In this document: in pieces, positions 28,296 to 36,865 of the stretch
How positions within the stretch are numbered: the first letter of the stretch is position 1
How the letters are laid out: each line of letters opens with the position of its first letter
DNA from: G963676205 sp964342525
GTDB taxonomy: Bacteria > Campylobacterota > Campylobacteria > Campylobacterales > Arcobacteraceae
Reading direction: 5' to 3'
DNA: 64,000 bases
NCBI GenBank assembly: GCA_964342525.1
Contig: CAYFGQ010000014.1
Location: 1 to 64,000, forward strand
Notes under the pieces: generated by a model
The model's input: only the letters and a program-made list of their open reading frames with translations
The model's database searches: none
What the model was told of the DNA's origin: nothing
Made by a program: the position numbers and the translations under genes

Positions 28296-29912
28296 ATGAC
28301 AAAATATATTTTTGTAACAGGTGGAGTTTTAAGTTCACTAGGTAAAGGTATCACATCTGCCTCAATCGCTTCACTTTTAAAACAATCAGGATATCATGTA
28401 AGTATGCTAAAGATCGACCCATACTTAAATGTGGATCCAGGGACAATGAGTCCACTAGAGCATGGAGAGGTATTTGTTACAGCTGATGGTGCTGAGACTG
28501 ACCTTGATATTGGAAACTATGAGAGATTTATTGATGCAACATTAAGTGCAAAAAACAACTTTACTACTGGTCAAGTATACCAATCAGTAATCAAAAGAGA
28601 GCGTGAAGGTGGATATTTAGGTAAAACTATCCAAGTAATCCCACACGTTGTTGATGAGATCAAAAGTAGAATCTATGATGCTGGAAAAGGTTTTGACTTT
28701 TTAATCGTTGAGCTTGGTGGAACAGTTGGTGATATCGAAGGTTTACCATTTATGGAAGCGGTAAGAGAGATCAGACACGATTTCAATAAAGATACTATGA
28801 ATATCCATGTTACATTAGTACCTTATATAGCTGCTGCAGGTGAGCTTAAAACAAAACCAACTCAACACTCTGTTCAAGAGTTAAGAAGAATTGGTATTAT
28901 GCCACATATGTTAGTTTGTAGAACTGAGCAAAAACTTCCAAAAGATCTAAAAAGAAAATTAGCAATCTCATGTGACGTTTCAGAAGATGCAGTAATTGAA
29001 GCTGGTGATGCACAAACAATTTATCAAGTTCCAATGAACTTCTTAAAAGACAATATCCTAAATCCAATTGCAAATCATTTTGGTATAGATGAAATTAAAC
29101 CAGATATGGATGAGTGGGATAATCTTGTAAAACATATCATTGCTCCAAAAGATGAAGTAACTATCGCATTTGTAGGAAAATATCTAAACCTAAAAGAATC
29201 ATATAAATCATTAACAGAAGCACTTATCCACGCAGGTGCACATATCAATGCAAAAGTAAATGTACACTGGTGTGATTCTGAAGATATTGAAGATATGGGT
29301 GCTGCTGAAGTTATCCAATCTGCTGATGCGATACTTGTTGCTGGTGGATTTGGTAATAGAGGTGTTGAAGGTAAGATCGAAGCTATTAGATATGCTAGGG
29401 AAAATGATGTGCCATTCTTAGGTATTTGTCTTGGTATGCAAATGGCATTTGTTGAGTACCTAAGAAATGTTGTAGGTATCAAAGAGGCTAATTCAGTAGA
29501 ATTTGATCCAGAGACAAAAGAGCCTGCAATCTATCTAATCGATGAGTTTATTGATCAAAGTGGAAACTCTCAAATTAGAACGCACTCTTCACCAATGGGT
29601 GGAACACTAAGACTTGGTGCTTACCCATTTACTCCAAGAAAAGGATCAAACCTTCAAAAAGCTTATGGTGATGGAGATGAATATTTTGAAAGACATAGAC
29701 ATAGATATGAAGCAAACCCTAAATATAAAGAAGCACTAGAAGCAAATGGTATGATCATATCTGGTGAATCAAATGGATTAATTGAAGCAGTTGAGATCAA
29801 AGATCACAAGTGGTTCGTAGGAGTACAATTCCACCCAGAGTTTACTTCACACTTACAAACACCAAACCCAATTATTTTAGATTTCGTAAAGAATGCAATA
29901 GCAAATAAATAA
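28296..29912 (+). CDS. pyrG: CTP synthase
   Basis: 538 residues. N-terminal amidoligase (FVTGGVLSSLGKGITSASIA, DPYLNVDPGTMSP, HGEVFVTADGAETDLDIGNYERF) and C-terminal class I glutamine amidotransferase with the nucleophile Cys in FLGICLGMQMA and the His-Glu pair in VQFHPEFTS. Makes CTP from UTP, ATP and glutamine. Its TAA overlaps the recJ ATG by one base, so the two are coupled. Confidence 0.97.
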   Translation: MTKYIFVTGGVLSSLGKGITSASIASLLKQSGYHVSMLKIDPYLNVDPGTMSPLEHGEVFVTADGAETDLDIGNYERFIDATLSAKNNFTTGQVYQSVIKREREGGYLGKTIQVIPHVVDEIKSRIYDAGKGFDFLIVELGGTVGDIEGLPFMEAVREIRHDFNKDTMNIHVTLVPYIAAAGELKTKPTQHSVQELRRIGIMPHMLVCRTEQKLPKDLKRKLAISCDVSEDAVIEAGDAQTIYQVPMNFLKDNILNPIANHFGIDEIKPDMDEWDNLVKHIIAPKDEVTIAFVGKYLNLKESYKSLTEALIHAGAHINAKVNVHWCDSEDIEDMGAAEVIQSADAILVAGGFGNRGVEGKIEAIRYARENDVPFLGICLGMQMAFVEYLRNVVGIKEANSVEFDPETKEPAIYLIDEFIDQSGNSQIRTHSSPMGGTLRLGAYPFTPRKGSNLQKAYGDGDEYFERHRHRYEANPKYKEALEANGMIISGESNGLIEAVEIKDHKWFVGVQFHPEFTSHLQTPNPIILDFVKNAIANK

Positions 29913-31483
29913 TGAAATTAATAGATAAGAACACCCTAAAAGAGATATTGAGTTCTAGGCATACTTCAAATGAGTATGCAAAACTCTCATCTCTACCTTC
30001 CCCTTATCTATTTAAAGATATCAAAAAAGCCACCAAAAGAATAGTTAGAGCTGTGCATGGTCGTGAAAGAATCACTATCGTAGGTGATTATGATGTGGAT
30101 GGGGTTATCTCTACACTTATTATGGTGGAATTTTTCAAAAAAGCAAATATACATGTTGAGTATATCATCCCAAATAGATTTGAGCATGGTTATGGTATCT
30201 CTCCAAAAATTATGGAGATTATAGATACAGATGTGGCTATCACTGTAGATAATGGTATCTCTGCTCATGCCGCAGCTGATCTTTGTAAAGAAAAAAATAT
30301 AGATCTTATTATCACAGATCACCACACAGTTGGTGAAACACTGCCAGATGCTTATGCAATAGTAAATCCTAAACAAAATGATTGTGAATTTCCTTTTAAA
30401 GATATATGTGGAGCACAAGTTGCTTGGTATTTTTGTGCGGCTTTAAAAAATGAGCTAAATCTAAATATAGATATGAGAGAGTTTTTAGATGTGTTATCAA
30501 TTGCAATTATTGCTGATGTTATGCCTATGAACTCATTAAATCATACCCTTGTAAAATCTGGTATGCAAATGTTAAGCCAAACAAAAAGAGTAGCACTAAA
30601 AGAGCTTTTATCAAATATGAATAAAAGCTTATCTTCAGATGATATTGGATTTTTTATAGCTCCAAAAATAAACTCTGCAGGTAGAATGGAAAGTGCTATG
30701 ATAGCCCTAGAGTTTTTACTATCTCAAGACTCTTTTGATGCCTTAGAGGGACTATCATATCTAAATCAATTAAATGAAGATAGAAAAGTATACCAACAGC
30801 GCATAATAGAACAAGCAAAATTTGAAGCAGACATATCTGATGATATTATTGTAGTATGGGGAGAAGATTGGCATGAGGGTATTATAGGGATTGTAGCATC
30901 ATCCTTATCAAACCATTTTAAAAGACCAGCTTTTGTATTTTCTATCACAGGTGAGATCGCAAAAGGTAGTGCTAGATCAAGTGGAGAGGTAAATCTATAT
31001 GATCTACTTGATAAACTAGACTCTGAAATCTTACTTGGTTTTGGTGGACATAAAAGTGCTGCTGGATTATCACTGCAAGCTTCAAATCTTACAAAATTTA
31101 AAGAAAATATAAATAGTATAGTAAAAACTGTAGATCTTACCCTACATCAAGAAATTGAACCTCTAGGTGAATTAGCTTTAGATAATGTAGACTTTGAGTT
31201 TTTAGATATCATTGATGCATATGAGCCTTATGGTTTACAAAACACTAAACCAATCTTTCAAATCTCAAATGCAAAACTTCTAAACACTACAAAATTTGGA
31301 AAAGATAAAAATCATCTAAAACTATTACTTCAAAAAGAGTATCAAACCATAGAAGTGATAGGGTTTCATACAAGTGGGGATGAGATCGATCAAAAAGAGG
31401 ATATAAGCCTTATAGTTTCTCTAAATAAAAACTATTTCAGGGGTGAAACAAATATCCAGTACCTTTTAAAAGCTATTGTTTAA
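29912..31483 (+). CDS. recJ: Single-stranded-DNA exonuclease RecJ
   Basis: 523 residues with DHH motifs (GDYDVDGVIST, TVDNGISAH, ITDHHTVGE) and a DHHA1 domain ending in GFGGHKSAAGLSL, plus the C-terminal OB fold. RecJ degrades 5' single strands in recombination and mismatch or base-excision repair. Coupled to pyrG by a TAATG overlap. On the short side for RecJ but within the range seen in Campylobacterota. Confidence 0.92.
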   Translation: MKLIDKNTLKEILSSRHTSNEYAKLSSLPSPYLFKDIKKATKRIVRAVHGRERITIVGDYDVDGVISTLIMVEFFKKANIHVEYIIPNRFEHGYGISPKIMEIIDTDVAITVDNGISAHAAADLCKEKNIDLIITDHHTVGETLPDAYAIVNPKQNDCEFPFKDICGAQVAWYFCAALKNELNLNIDMREFLDVLSIAIIADVMPMNSLNHTLVKSGMQMLSQTKRVALKELLSNMNKSLSSDDIGFFIAPKINSAGRMESAMIALEFLLSQDSFDALEGLSYLNQLNEDRKVYQQRIIEQAKFEADISDDIIVVWGEDWHEGIIGIVASSLSNHFKRPAFVFSITGEIAKGSARSSGEVNLYDLLDKLDSEILLGFGGHKSAAGLSLQASNLTKFKENINSIVKTVDLTLHQEIEPLGELALDNVDFEFLDIIDAYEPYGLQNTKPIFQISNAKLLNTTKFGKDKNHLKLLLQKEYQTIEVIGFHTSGDEIDQKEDISLIVSLNKNYFRGETNIQYLLKAIV

Positions 31484-31610
31484 ATTTTTTATTGGCATTA
31501 CAAGAGCTTAGAGTTTTAAAATCCAATAGCTCAAAAGGTATCTTTTTCTTGAGCGCTCTTTTTCTTTTAATATAATCTAAAATTGAAAGAAGAAATCTCA
31601 TGTGGAACTA

Positions 31611-31820
31611 CTATTTTTGTTTTAATCTATTTGCTTTTTTATATAAAGGACAAAAAAGTGCGCACTCTTTAGGAAGTTTTTTCTCTTCAATTTCATCACT
31701 ATGTAGGTTTTCAAATAATTGATCAAACTGCTGTTGAATCTCTGTATCCTCTTCTATATAAAAAATATCCATTTGATTACTTTTATCCACATTAAAATCT
31801 ATTTTAAATAAATTTCTCAT
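31611..31820 (-). CDS. Small hypothetical protein
   Basis: 69 residues, acidic in the middle (EEDTEIQQQFDQLFENLHSDEIEE) with a basic tail that holds two cysteines in CALFCPLYKK. ATG start behind a G-rich stretch. I do not recognise the family. It is convergent with recJ and lies before the strong promoter at 31954, to which it is oriented opposite. Probably real, judged by codon pattern and start. Confidence 0.45.
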   Translation of the reverse strand: MRNLFKIDFNVDKSNQMDIFYIEEDTEIQQQFDQLFENLHSDEIEEKKLPKECALFCPLYKKANRLKQK

Positions 31821-31953
31821 GACTATCCCCCAACTAAATCTACCCTATCAAGAAGAAAATATTAAAATAAAAAAGTGGCTAAAAGTGTCATTTTAAAGAG
31901 AAAAAGTAATGAAAGTAGTCCTTGATACTAGATTTATGGACTTAAACATCATC

Positions 31954-31982
31954 TTGACATATGACAAAGATTTTTATATAAT
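31954..31982 (+). promoter_or_regulatory. Consensus sigma-70 promoter
   Basis: TTGACA (31954-31959), exactly 17 bases, then TATAAT (31977-31982): a perfect match to the sigma-70 consensus at both boxes, rare in this AT-rich window. It faces a short region that ends in a strong terminator at 32065, then the Ibs-like peptide. Confidence 0.75.
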
Positions 31983-31988
31983 CATTCA

Positions 31989-32066
31989 CAACAATAACTT
32001 AAACACATTTTCTTGGTGAAAGAGTGTACATTAAGCAGAGGAAGTCATGAGCCTCTGCTTTTTTTA
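31989..32066 (+). ncRNA. Short RNA, or attenuated leader of the Ibs-like peptide
   Basis: A transcript starting about seven bases after the TATAAT would be about 78 bases and end at the AAGCAGAGG/CCTCTGCTT hairpin with seven T. It has no convincing reading frame. TTTTCTTGGT (32008-32017) inside it is perfectly complementary to ACCAAGAAAA (32079-32088) just downstream, overlapping the ribosome site of the peptide, so it could control the peptide in cis or in trans. Whether it is a free small RNA or a leader is not decided by the sequence. Confidence 0.55.
32033..32065 (+). terminator. Strong Rho-independent terminator
   Basis: Nine-base-pair stem AAGCAGAGG/CCTCTGCTT with a ten-base loop and a run of seven T. 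It ends the short RNA and stands between the consensus promoter and the peptide gene. Confidence 0.85.
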
Positions 32067-32098
32067 TGTGCATTCTAAACCAAGAAAAGGAGGTTAAA

Positions 32099-32158
32099 GT
32101 GTTTAGAGTTATTGTTATCATAGTTTTATTGATGTCTATCATCACAAAACTATATTAA
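32099..32158 (+). CDS. 19-residue hydrophobic peptide, Ibs-like type I toxin candidate
   Basis: GTG frame of 19 codons behind a perfect AAGGAGG at five bases; the peptide is MFRVIVIIVLLMSIITKLY. E. coli IbsC, as I remember it, is MMRLVIILIVLLLISFSAY: same length, same Met-x-Arg start, hydrophobic core and final Tyr. Ibs peptides insert in the inner membrane and are silenced by antisense Sib RNAs. Here ACCTCCTT at 32182-32189 is an exact complement of AAGGAGGT at 32087-32094, a long-range pairing of the kind that silences type I toxin mRNAs. Antisense RNA is not identified; read-through from pheA would be antisense. Resemblance across so short a peptide may be convergent. Confidence 0.55.
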   Translation: MFRVIVIIVLLMSIITKLY

Positions 32159-32191
32159 GCACTTGGGGAGTCTATCTCCCCACCTCCTTAG

Positions 32192-33262
32192 TTAAATATC
32201 ACTTAACTCTTTTACATAAGATCCTAAGAATTTAATATCATCTTTGTGTTTTTCAAAAACAACTTTTACATTTTCATCATCTTTATGACCATCAAAATCG
32301 ATAAAGAATGTTGAGATACCCTCTACAATATGAGATTTGATTTTTGTAAGATTTATGCCATTATTATTGAAATCTGTAAGAAGTTCTACTAGAGCTCCTT
32401 GTCTATCTGGTACTTGTGCAAAGATTGATGTTTTATCACTTCCACTTGATCCATTATCAAAATTACTAATGATCACAAATCTTGTACGATTGTTTCCTGA
32501 GTCTTCTATATCTTCAAATAAAATTGGTAGTCCATACATCTTTGCACCAACATGTGAACAAATAGCAGCACTTCCCTCTTCCTCTTTTGCCATTTTTACA
32601 GCTTTAGAAGTACTCTCAACAGGGATTAATTCTATACTATGTAAACCATGGTTTTCTAAAAATCTATGACATTGTTCAAAAGCTATATCTTTTGAATATA
32701 TCTTTTTAATATCTTTTACATGATCACAATTTGAAGCAAAAGCAAAATGAACATCTACCATCACTTCAGCGATGATCTTTAGATCATATTCGATTAATGA
32801 AGTGATAGTATCACTTACGATTCCATTTGAGCTATTTTCAATTGGAACAACACCAAATTTTGCCTTTTGATTTGATACCTCTTCAAATACACCTTTAATA
32901 GAATTAATAGGAAGATATGAACTCATAGCACCAAATCTACTCTCAGCAGCTTGGTGAGTAAAACTACCTTCTGGACCAAGATATGCAATATTTTCGGGAA
33001 GCTCAAGATTTCTACTTATGGCAAAAATCTCTAGGAAAAGAGCTTCAATAGCTGCACGATTTAATAATCCATCATTATTTTTTTCTAACCTATCTAAGAT
33101 AGATTTTTCCCTCTCTGGTCTATATATCGCTCCACCACTTTTTGCTTTTATCACACCAACTTGATGTACTAAATCCATCCTTTGGTTTAAAAGTTTTAAT
33201 AGCTCATCATCAATACTATCAAGTTGTACTCTTATCTTACCTAACTCTACTTCTTCATTCAT
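32192..33262 (-). CDS. pheA: Bifunctional chorismate mutase/prephenate dehydratase
   Basis: 356 residues in three parts: AroQ chorismate mutase (1-90, DDELLKLLNQRMDLV, IYRPEREKSIL), prephenate dehydratase (95-275, YLGPEGSFTHQAA, VPIENSSNGIV, catalytic NNRTRFVI) and a C-terminal ACT domain. Makes phenylpyruvate for phenylalanine. In the ACT domain the usual ESRP phenylalanine motif reads KSHI after LTKI, so feedback control may be altered. It follows the chemoreceptor gene by nine bases. No T-run terminator after it. Confidence 0.93.
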   Translation of the reverse strand: MNEEVELGKIRVQLDSIDDELLKLLNQRMDLVHQVGVIKAKSGGAIYRPEREKSILDRLEKNNDGLLNRAAIEALFLEIFAISRNLELPENIAYLGPEGSFTHQAAESRFGAMSSYLPINSIKGVFEEVSNQKAKFGVVPIENSSNGIVSDTITSLIEYDLKIIAEVMVDVHFAFASNCDHVKDIKKIYSKDIAFEQCHRFLENHGLHSIELIPVESTSKAVKMAKEEEGSAAICSHVGAKMYGLPILFEDIEDSGNNRTRFVIISNFDNGSSGSDKTSIFAQVPDRQGALVELLTDFNNNGINLTKIKSHIVEGISTFFIDFDGHKDDENVKVVFEKHKDDIKFLGSYVKELSDI

Positions 33263-33271
33263 ATATCTTCC

Positions 33272-35104
33272 CTAGTTAAATTGTTTTTTCTTTGCTTCTT
33301 CAACAATTGTAGTAGCAAGTTCACTAGTCTCACTTGCTATCACATTTGCATCTTTAGCCATATTTGTACTTTGTTCTGTACTTTTCTCAATCTGATTTAT
33401 CTCATCATTTATCTGCTCTATACCACGCTGTTGCTCTTGTGTGGCATTTGATACTTTTTCTATAAGTTCAAGTGTAGCATTTATATTTTCATTTAATACT
33501 AGATATCCATCACTCATCTTTGTAGCGATCTCTTTACCCTCACCTGTTTTTGCTATAGCATTTTCCACAAGATCTTTTATATCTTTTGCAGCCTCAGCAC
33601 TTTTATTTGCTAAGTTTCTAACTTCCCCAGTAACAACAGCAAAACCTTTTCCAGCTTCACCAGCTGTAGCAGCTTCAACTGCTGCATTTAGTGAAAGGAT
33701 ATTTGTTTGGAATGCAATCTGGTCAATTATGGTTATAGCTTCATTGATAGCTCCAACTTGCTCAGCAATTTGATCCATCTCATTTGTAGTATTTGAAGCT
33801 AACTCTTGCCCTACTTTTACAGAACTTGTAACCTTACTTGCATATTCAGCCATATTTTTAGCATGGTTATTTGTCTCTCTAATCTTATCTGTAATATTTT
33901 TTATCTCTGTTGTACTAGAGTGTAGAGCACTTGCTTGTTTTAAAGCAAGATTTTCTATTTTTGATACAATATCATCAAGAACTTTTGCATCATCATATAG
34001 TTTTGATCCATTTACGAAGTTTTCTCTAGATACTTTACTTAAACTATCCCCTAAAGAATCAACCATCTCAAATACATCTTTCATAGTTCCAGTTGTTTTA
34101 CCTTTAGATGAGATTCTACTTTTATAGTCATCCTCATCATAAGATTTTAATACTGTAAGAACCCTATTCATATTGTAATTTACAGCACCTATCAACTCAT
34201 TTACAATATCTCTTAATTCATTGATCTCTGGATTGTGGGCTGTATTTTTAATCTGAACATCATAAGAACCATGGGATGCTAGTTTACAAACCTCTTTTGC
34301 CTCTTCAATTACAGCTTCATCTTTTCTAACACCAGCAACTGTTGAATCGATATTTTTATTTACAGAGTCTACAAGATCCCCAATCTCATCATTTGTATAT
34401 CCATCGATATATCCAACATCTTTTGATTCTTTATTGATAAATCTAAAGAAAAGCTCCAGTCCCCTTTGAAATACATCAATAGGTTTTGTCGCACGTCTAA
34501 TAAGTATTGTTAAAAAGATAGTAATAAAAGTAAGTACAATAATCGCCTGAATCACTAGATTTCTAACAGTATTATCAATGATCAGATCAGATTGTTCAAG
34601 GTTAAAAGTTAAGTCCATTACCCCTATCACATCACCTTTTTTCTGATTCACGTGACAATATAAACACTCATCAGTAGCAATCATAGGTCTTAGAGATCTA
34701 ATTGTATGTTCACCATCTTCAAAACTCTCTAGTATAGATTCTTTTTTTGAAGCAAAGACCTTTAAAGTCTCAGGGTCTTTTGTATATGTAAGCTGTGGTG
34801 AAAAAAGTTCTATCATCTTTTCACTTCTCGCAACCACAAACTTTTCAAGACCTTGGATATTTTCACGACTTTTATTTTCTGCATCTTCAATGATCGTAGA
34901 ATCACCAGTATTCATGGCAGTTCTAAGATTTAAAAAGATTGAATCTGTTAATTGACTTAGAGCCATTTTAGCATTGCTCTTGGCAAGATCATCCATTTGA
35001 TACGCCGATGTAAAAACGGATACTAAGTTACTAAGAACCAAGATCATAATTGTAGGAACAATAATCTTAGTCCTTATACGGATTTTACCAAAAAGCTTAT
35101 TCAT
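33272..35104 (-). CDS. Methyl-accepting chemotaxis protein with periplasmic CxxCH heme motif
   Basis: 610 residues: TM1 (about 12-32), a periplasmic sensor of about 150 residues holding C147-L-Y-C150-H151, a c-type heme attachment motif, TM2 (about 183-205), HAMP-like and long helical region, and a signalling tip with SLNAAVEAATAGEAGKGFAVV. Short heme-c sensors of this sort (DUF3365/Tll0287-like) sense redox or gases. Membership of an operon between lysA and pheA, both amino-acid genes, has no obvious functional reason. The C-terminus ends EEAKKKQFN. Confidence 0.85.
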   Translation of the reverse strand: MNKLFGKIRIRTKIIVPTIMILVLSNLVSVFTSAYQMDDLAKSNAKMALSQLTDSIFLNLRTAMNTGDSTIIEDAENKSRENIQGLEKFVVARSEKMIELFSPQLTYTKDPETLKVFASKKESILESFEDGEHTIRSLRPMIATDECLYCHVNQKKGDVIGVMDLTFNLEQSDLIIDNTVRNLVIQAIIVLTFITIFLTILIRRATKPIDVFQRGLELFFRFINKESKDVGYIDGYTNDEIGDLVDSVNKNIDSTVAGVRKDEAVIEEAKEVCKLASHGSYDVQIKNTAHNPEINELRDIVNELIGAVNYNMNRVLTVLKSYDEDDYKSRISSKGKTTGTMKDVFEMVDSLGDSLSKVSRENFVNGSKLYDDAKVLDDIVSKIENLALKQASALHSSTTEIKNITDKIRETNNHAKNMAEYASKVTSSVKVGQELASNTTNEMDQIAEQVGAINEAITIIDQIAFQTNILSLNAAVEAATAGEAGKGFAVVTGEVRNLANKSAEAAKDIKDLVENAIAKTGEGKEIATKMSDGYLVLNENINATLELIEKVSNATQEQQRGIEQINDEINQIEKSTEQSTNMAKDANVIASETSELATTIVEEAKKKQFN

Positions 35105-35130
35105 GCTAAACCCTTTTTAATTTTATTTTT

Positions 35131-36339
35131 TTATAAAAATTCTATCTCATTTGCGATTTGATCTTCAAAAGTTTCCCTTTTTCTGATCAGTCTGTCATTT
35201 CCATCTTCTATTGCAATCTCTGCAACTTTATTTCTTGTGTTATAGTTACTAGCCATAGTAAAACCATAAGCACCCGAACTGTAAATAGCCATAAGGTCAT
35301 TATGTTCTGTTTTTGGAAGTTCTACATTCTTAGCAAAAAAGTCACCACTTTCACAAATTGGTCCAACCACATTACAAGATGATACCTCTTCATTTTTATC
35401 TAATACTTCAATCTTATGGTAAGCATCATATAAACTTGGTCTGATAAGGTCATTCATAGCTCCATCAACCACTACAAATCTTTTCTCACCATTCATTTTT
35501 TCATAAAGTACTTTTGTTACAAATGTACCTGAGTTTCCTACTAGATATCTTCCTGGTTCACAAATAACTGTGATATCAAGACCAAATAGTGCATCAAGAA
35601 CAGATTGTGCATATTCATAAGTATCAATGAGTGTCTCATCATCATATTTGATACCTAGACCCCCACCAACGTCAAAGAATTTTAACTCAACATCTAAAGC
35701 AGCTTTGATATTTCTAACTAAATCAGCTGTAATTTGTACTGCTTCTTTAATTGGTTCAAGCTCAGTTAATTGAGATCCAATATGACAGTGAATACCTAAA
35801 GGATCAAGGTTTTCTGACTTTTTAGCCAAGATATACATTCTTTTTGCGGTATTTAAATCTACACCAAACTTATTTTCATGAAGTCCTGTAGAGATATATG
35901 GGTGTGTTTTAGGATCAACATCTGGGTTTACTCTAACACTAATTCTAGCTTGTACACCAAGATTTTTAGCCATAAGCTCAACACGAGATAGCTCAGCCTC
36001 ACTTTCAACATTTATCATTAAGATATCAAGTTTTAGTGCTTCAGTGATCTCATCATCTGTTTTTCCTACACCTGAGAAGATAATCTTATATTTAGCTACA
36101 CCAGCTTTTAGTGCTCTTTTTACTTCACCAATACTAACACAATCAGCACCAGCACCAAGTTGCGCTAGGTGTTTTACTACGCTTAGATTTGAGTTTGCTT
36201 TAATTGCATAAGAGATTAATGATTTTCTTGCTTTAAAAGAATCTTTCAAACTTTGATATTGATTTGTGATATGATTAAAATCATATACATAATATGGAGT
36301 TTGATATTTATCTGCAAGTGCTTTAAAATCGATATTCAT
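35131..36339 (-). CDS. lysA: Diaminopimelate decarboxylase
   Basis: 402 residues of the alanine-racemase-like fold PLP family. The PLP lysine is in LISYAIKANSN, the glycine loop in FFDVGGGLGIKYD, and the second active site in VVGPICESGDFFAK with the substrate cysteine. Last step of lysine synthesis; removes CO2 from meso-diaminopimelate. First of the lysA-mcp-pheA operon, with a short 38-codon frame before it. Confidence 0.95.
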   Translation of the reverse strand: MNIDFKALADKYQTPYYVYDFNHITNQYQSLKDSFKARKSLISYAIKANSNLSVVKHLAQLGAGADCVSIGEVKRALKAGVAKYKIIFSGVGKTDDEITEALKLDILMINVESEAELSRVELMAKNLGVQARISVRVNPDVDPKTHPYISTGLHENKFGVDLNTAKRMYILAKKSENLDPLGIHCHIGSQLTELEPIKEAVQITADLVRNIKAALDVELKFFDVGGGLGIKYDDETLIDTYEYAQSVLDALFGLDITVICEPGRYLVGNSGTFVTKVLYEKMNGEKRFVVVDGAMNDLIRPSLYDAYHKIEVLDKNEEVSSCNVVGPICESGDFFAKNVELPKTEHNDLMAIYSSGAYGFTMASNYNTRNKVAEIAIEDGNDRLIRKRETFEDQIANEIEFL

Positions 36340-36431
36340 TTAATTTATACCTTTAAAAATTTTTAAGGTGATAATAGCGAAATTTATCTGATATATGCTT
36401 TATAAAAGCTAGTGAAATTATCAAGAAATAG

Positions 36432-36543
36432 AGTGCCTACATGGATGAAAAAAAAGTTTCAATTTTTTGTAATTTTGGTGTAAGTTTTAAACTAGGAGAT
36501 AAGAAGAATAAAACAAAAATTCAAAACTCCATAAATAGGCACT
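36432..36543. repeat. Imperfect inverted repeat (element D)
   Basis: AGTGCCTA at the left and TAGGCACT at the right open arms of about 40 bases that pair with gaps (ATGGA, GAATTTTTGT blocks). It lies upstream of lysA and beside a small palindrome TAGAAC-T-GTTCTA. More degenerate than elements A-C. Confidence 0.45.
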
Positions 36544-36552
36544 AGAACTGTT

Positions 36553-36669
36553 CTATGCAAACAGCTTTGGTATAAAAAAGTATGAGCTTAGTACTACACT
36601 AGCTTCAAAAGCTAAAACAGCAAAAAGATCCGATCTATTTATCATAAGTTTGGAGGCTAAACATTTCAT
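36553..36669 (-). CDS. Possible 38-residue small protein upstream of lysA
   Basis: ATG frame with AAAGGA six bases before it. The N-terminal half is basic (KCLASKLMINRSD) and the C-terminal half hydrophobic (LFAVLAFEASVVLSSYFFIP), a possible membrane peptide. It is read toward lysA. I know no family for it; the good ribosome site is the main support. If unreal, the stretch is part of the 526-base gap before ridA. Confidence 0.4.
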   Translation of the reverse strand: MKCLASKLMINRSDLFAVLAFEASVVLSSYFFIPKLFA

Positions 36670-36738
36670 TTTAATCCTTTATTTGTTTTACAATTGATAC
36701 TATAAATATCAAGTTGTAGTGAAATGATAGCAGATATC

Positions 36739-36795
36739 TTATCACTTGTCAAGACAGAGTGCTAATTTTTATCACTTTATTATAACAAGTGATAA
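36739..36795 (+). promoter_or_regulatory. Two tandem CIRCE-like operators before ridA
   Basis: Copy one is TTATCACTT-N9-GAGTGCTAA (36739-36765): its right half is exactly the CIRCE half-site and its left half matches seven of nine. Copy two is TTATCACTT-N9-AAGTGATAA (36769-36795), a perfect inverted repeat with the same 9-9-9 geometry. CIRCE (TTAGCACTC-N9-GAGTGCTAA) binds the heat-shock repressor HrcA. They lie 45-100 bases upstream of the ridA TATAAT (36840-36845). Confidence 0.5.
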
Positions 36796-36865
36796 ATTAG
36801 AGCAAACTAATCAATTATCAGAATTTAAAAAAAAATCCTTATAATACGTTAAAAAAAGGAATCAT

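Noticed and set aside
32099..32158. Leader peptide for attenuation of a downstream biosynthetic operon
   Set aside because: No codon run for one amino acid, no gene on the same strand downstream, and pheA is read the opposite way.
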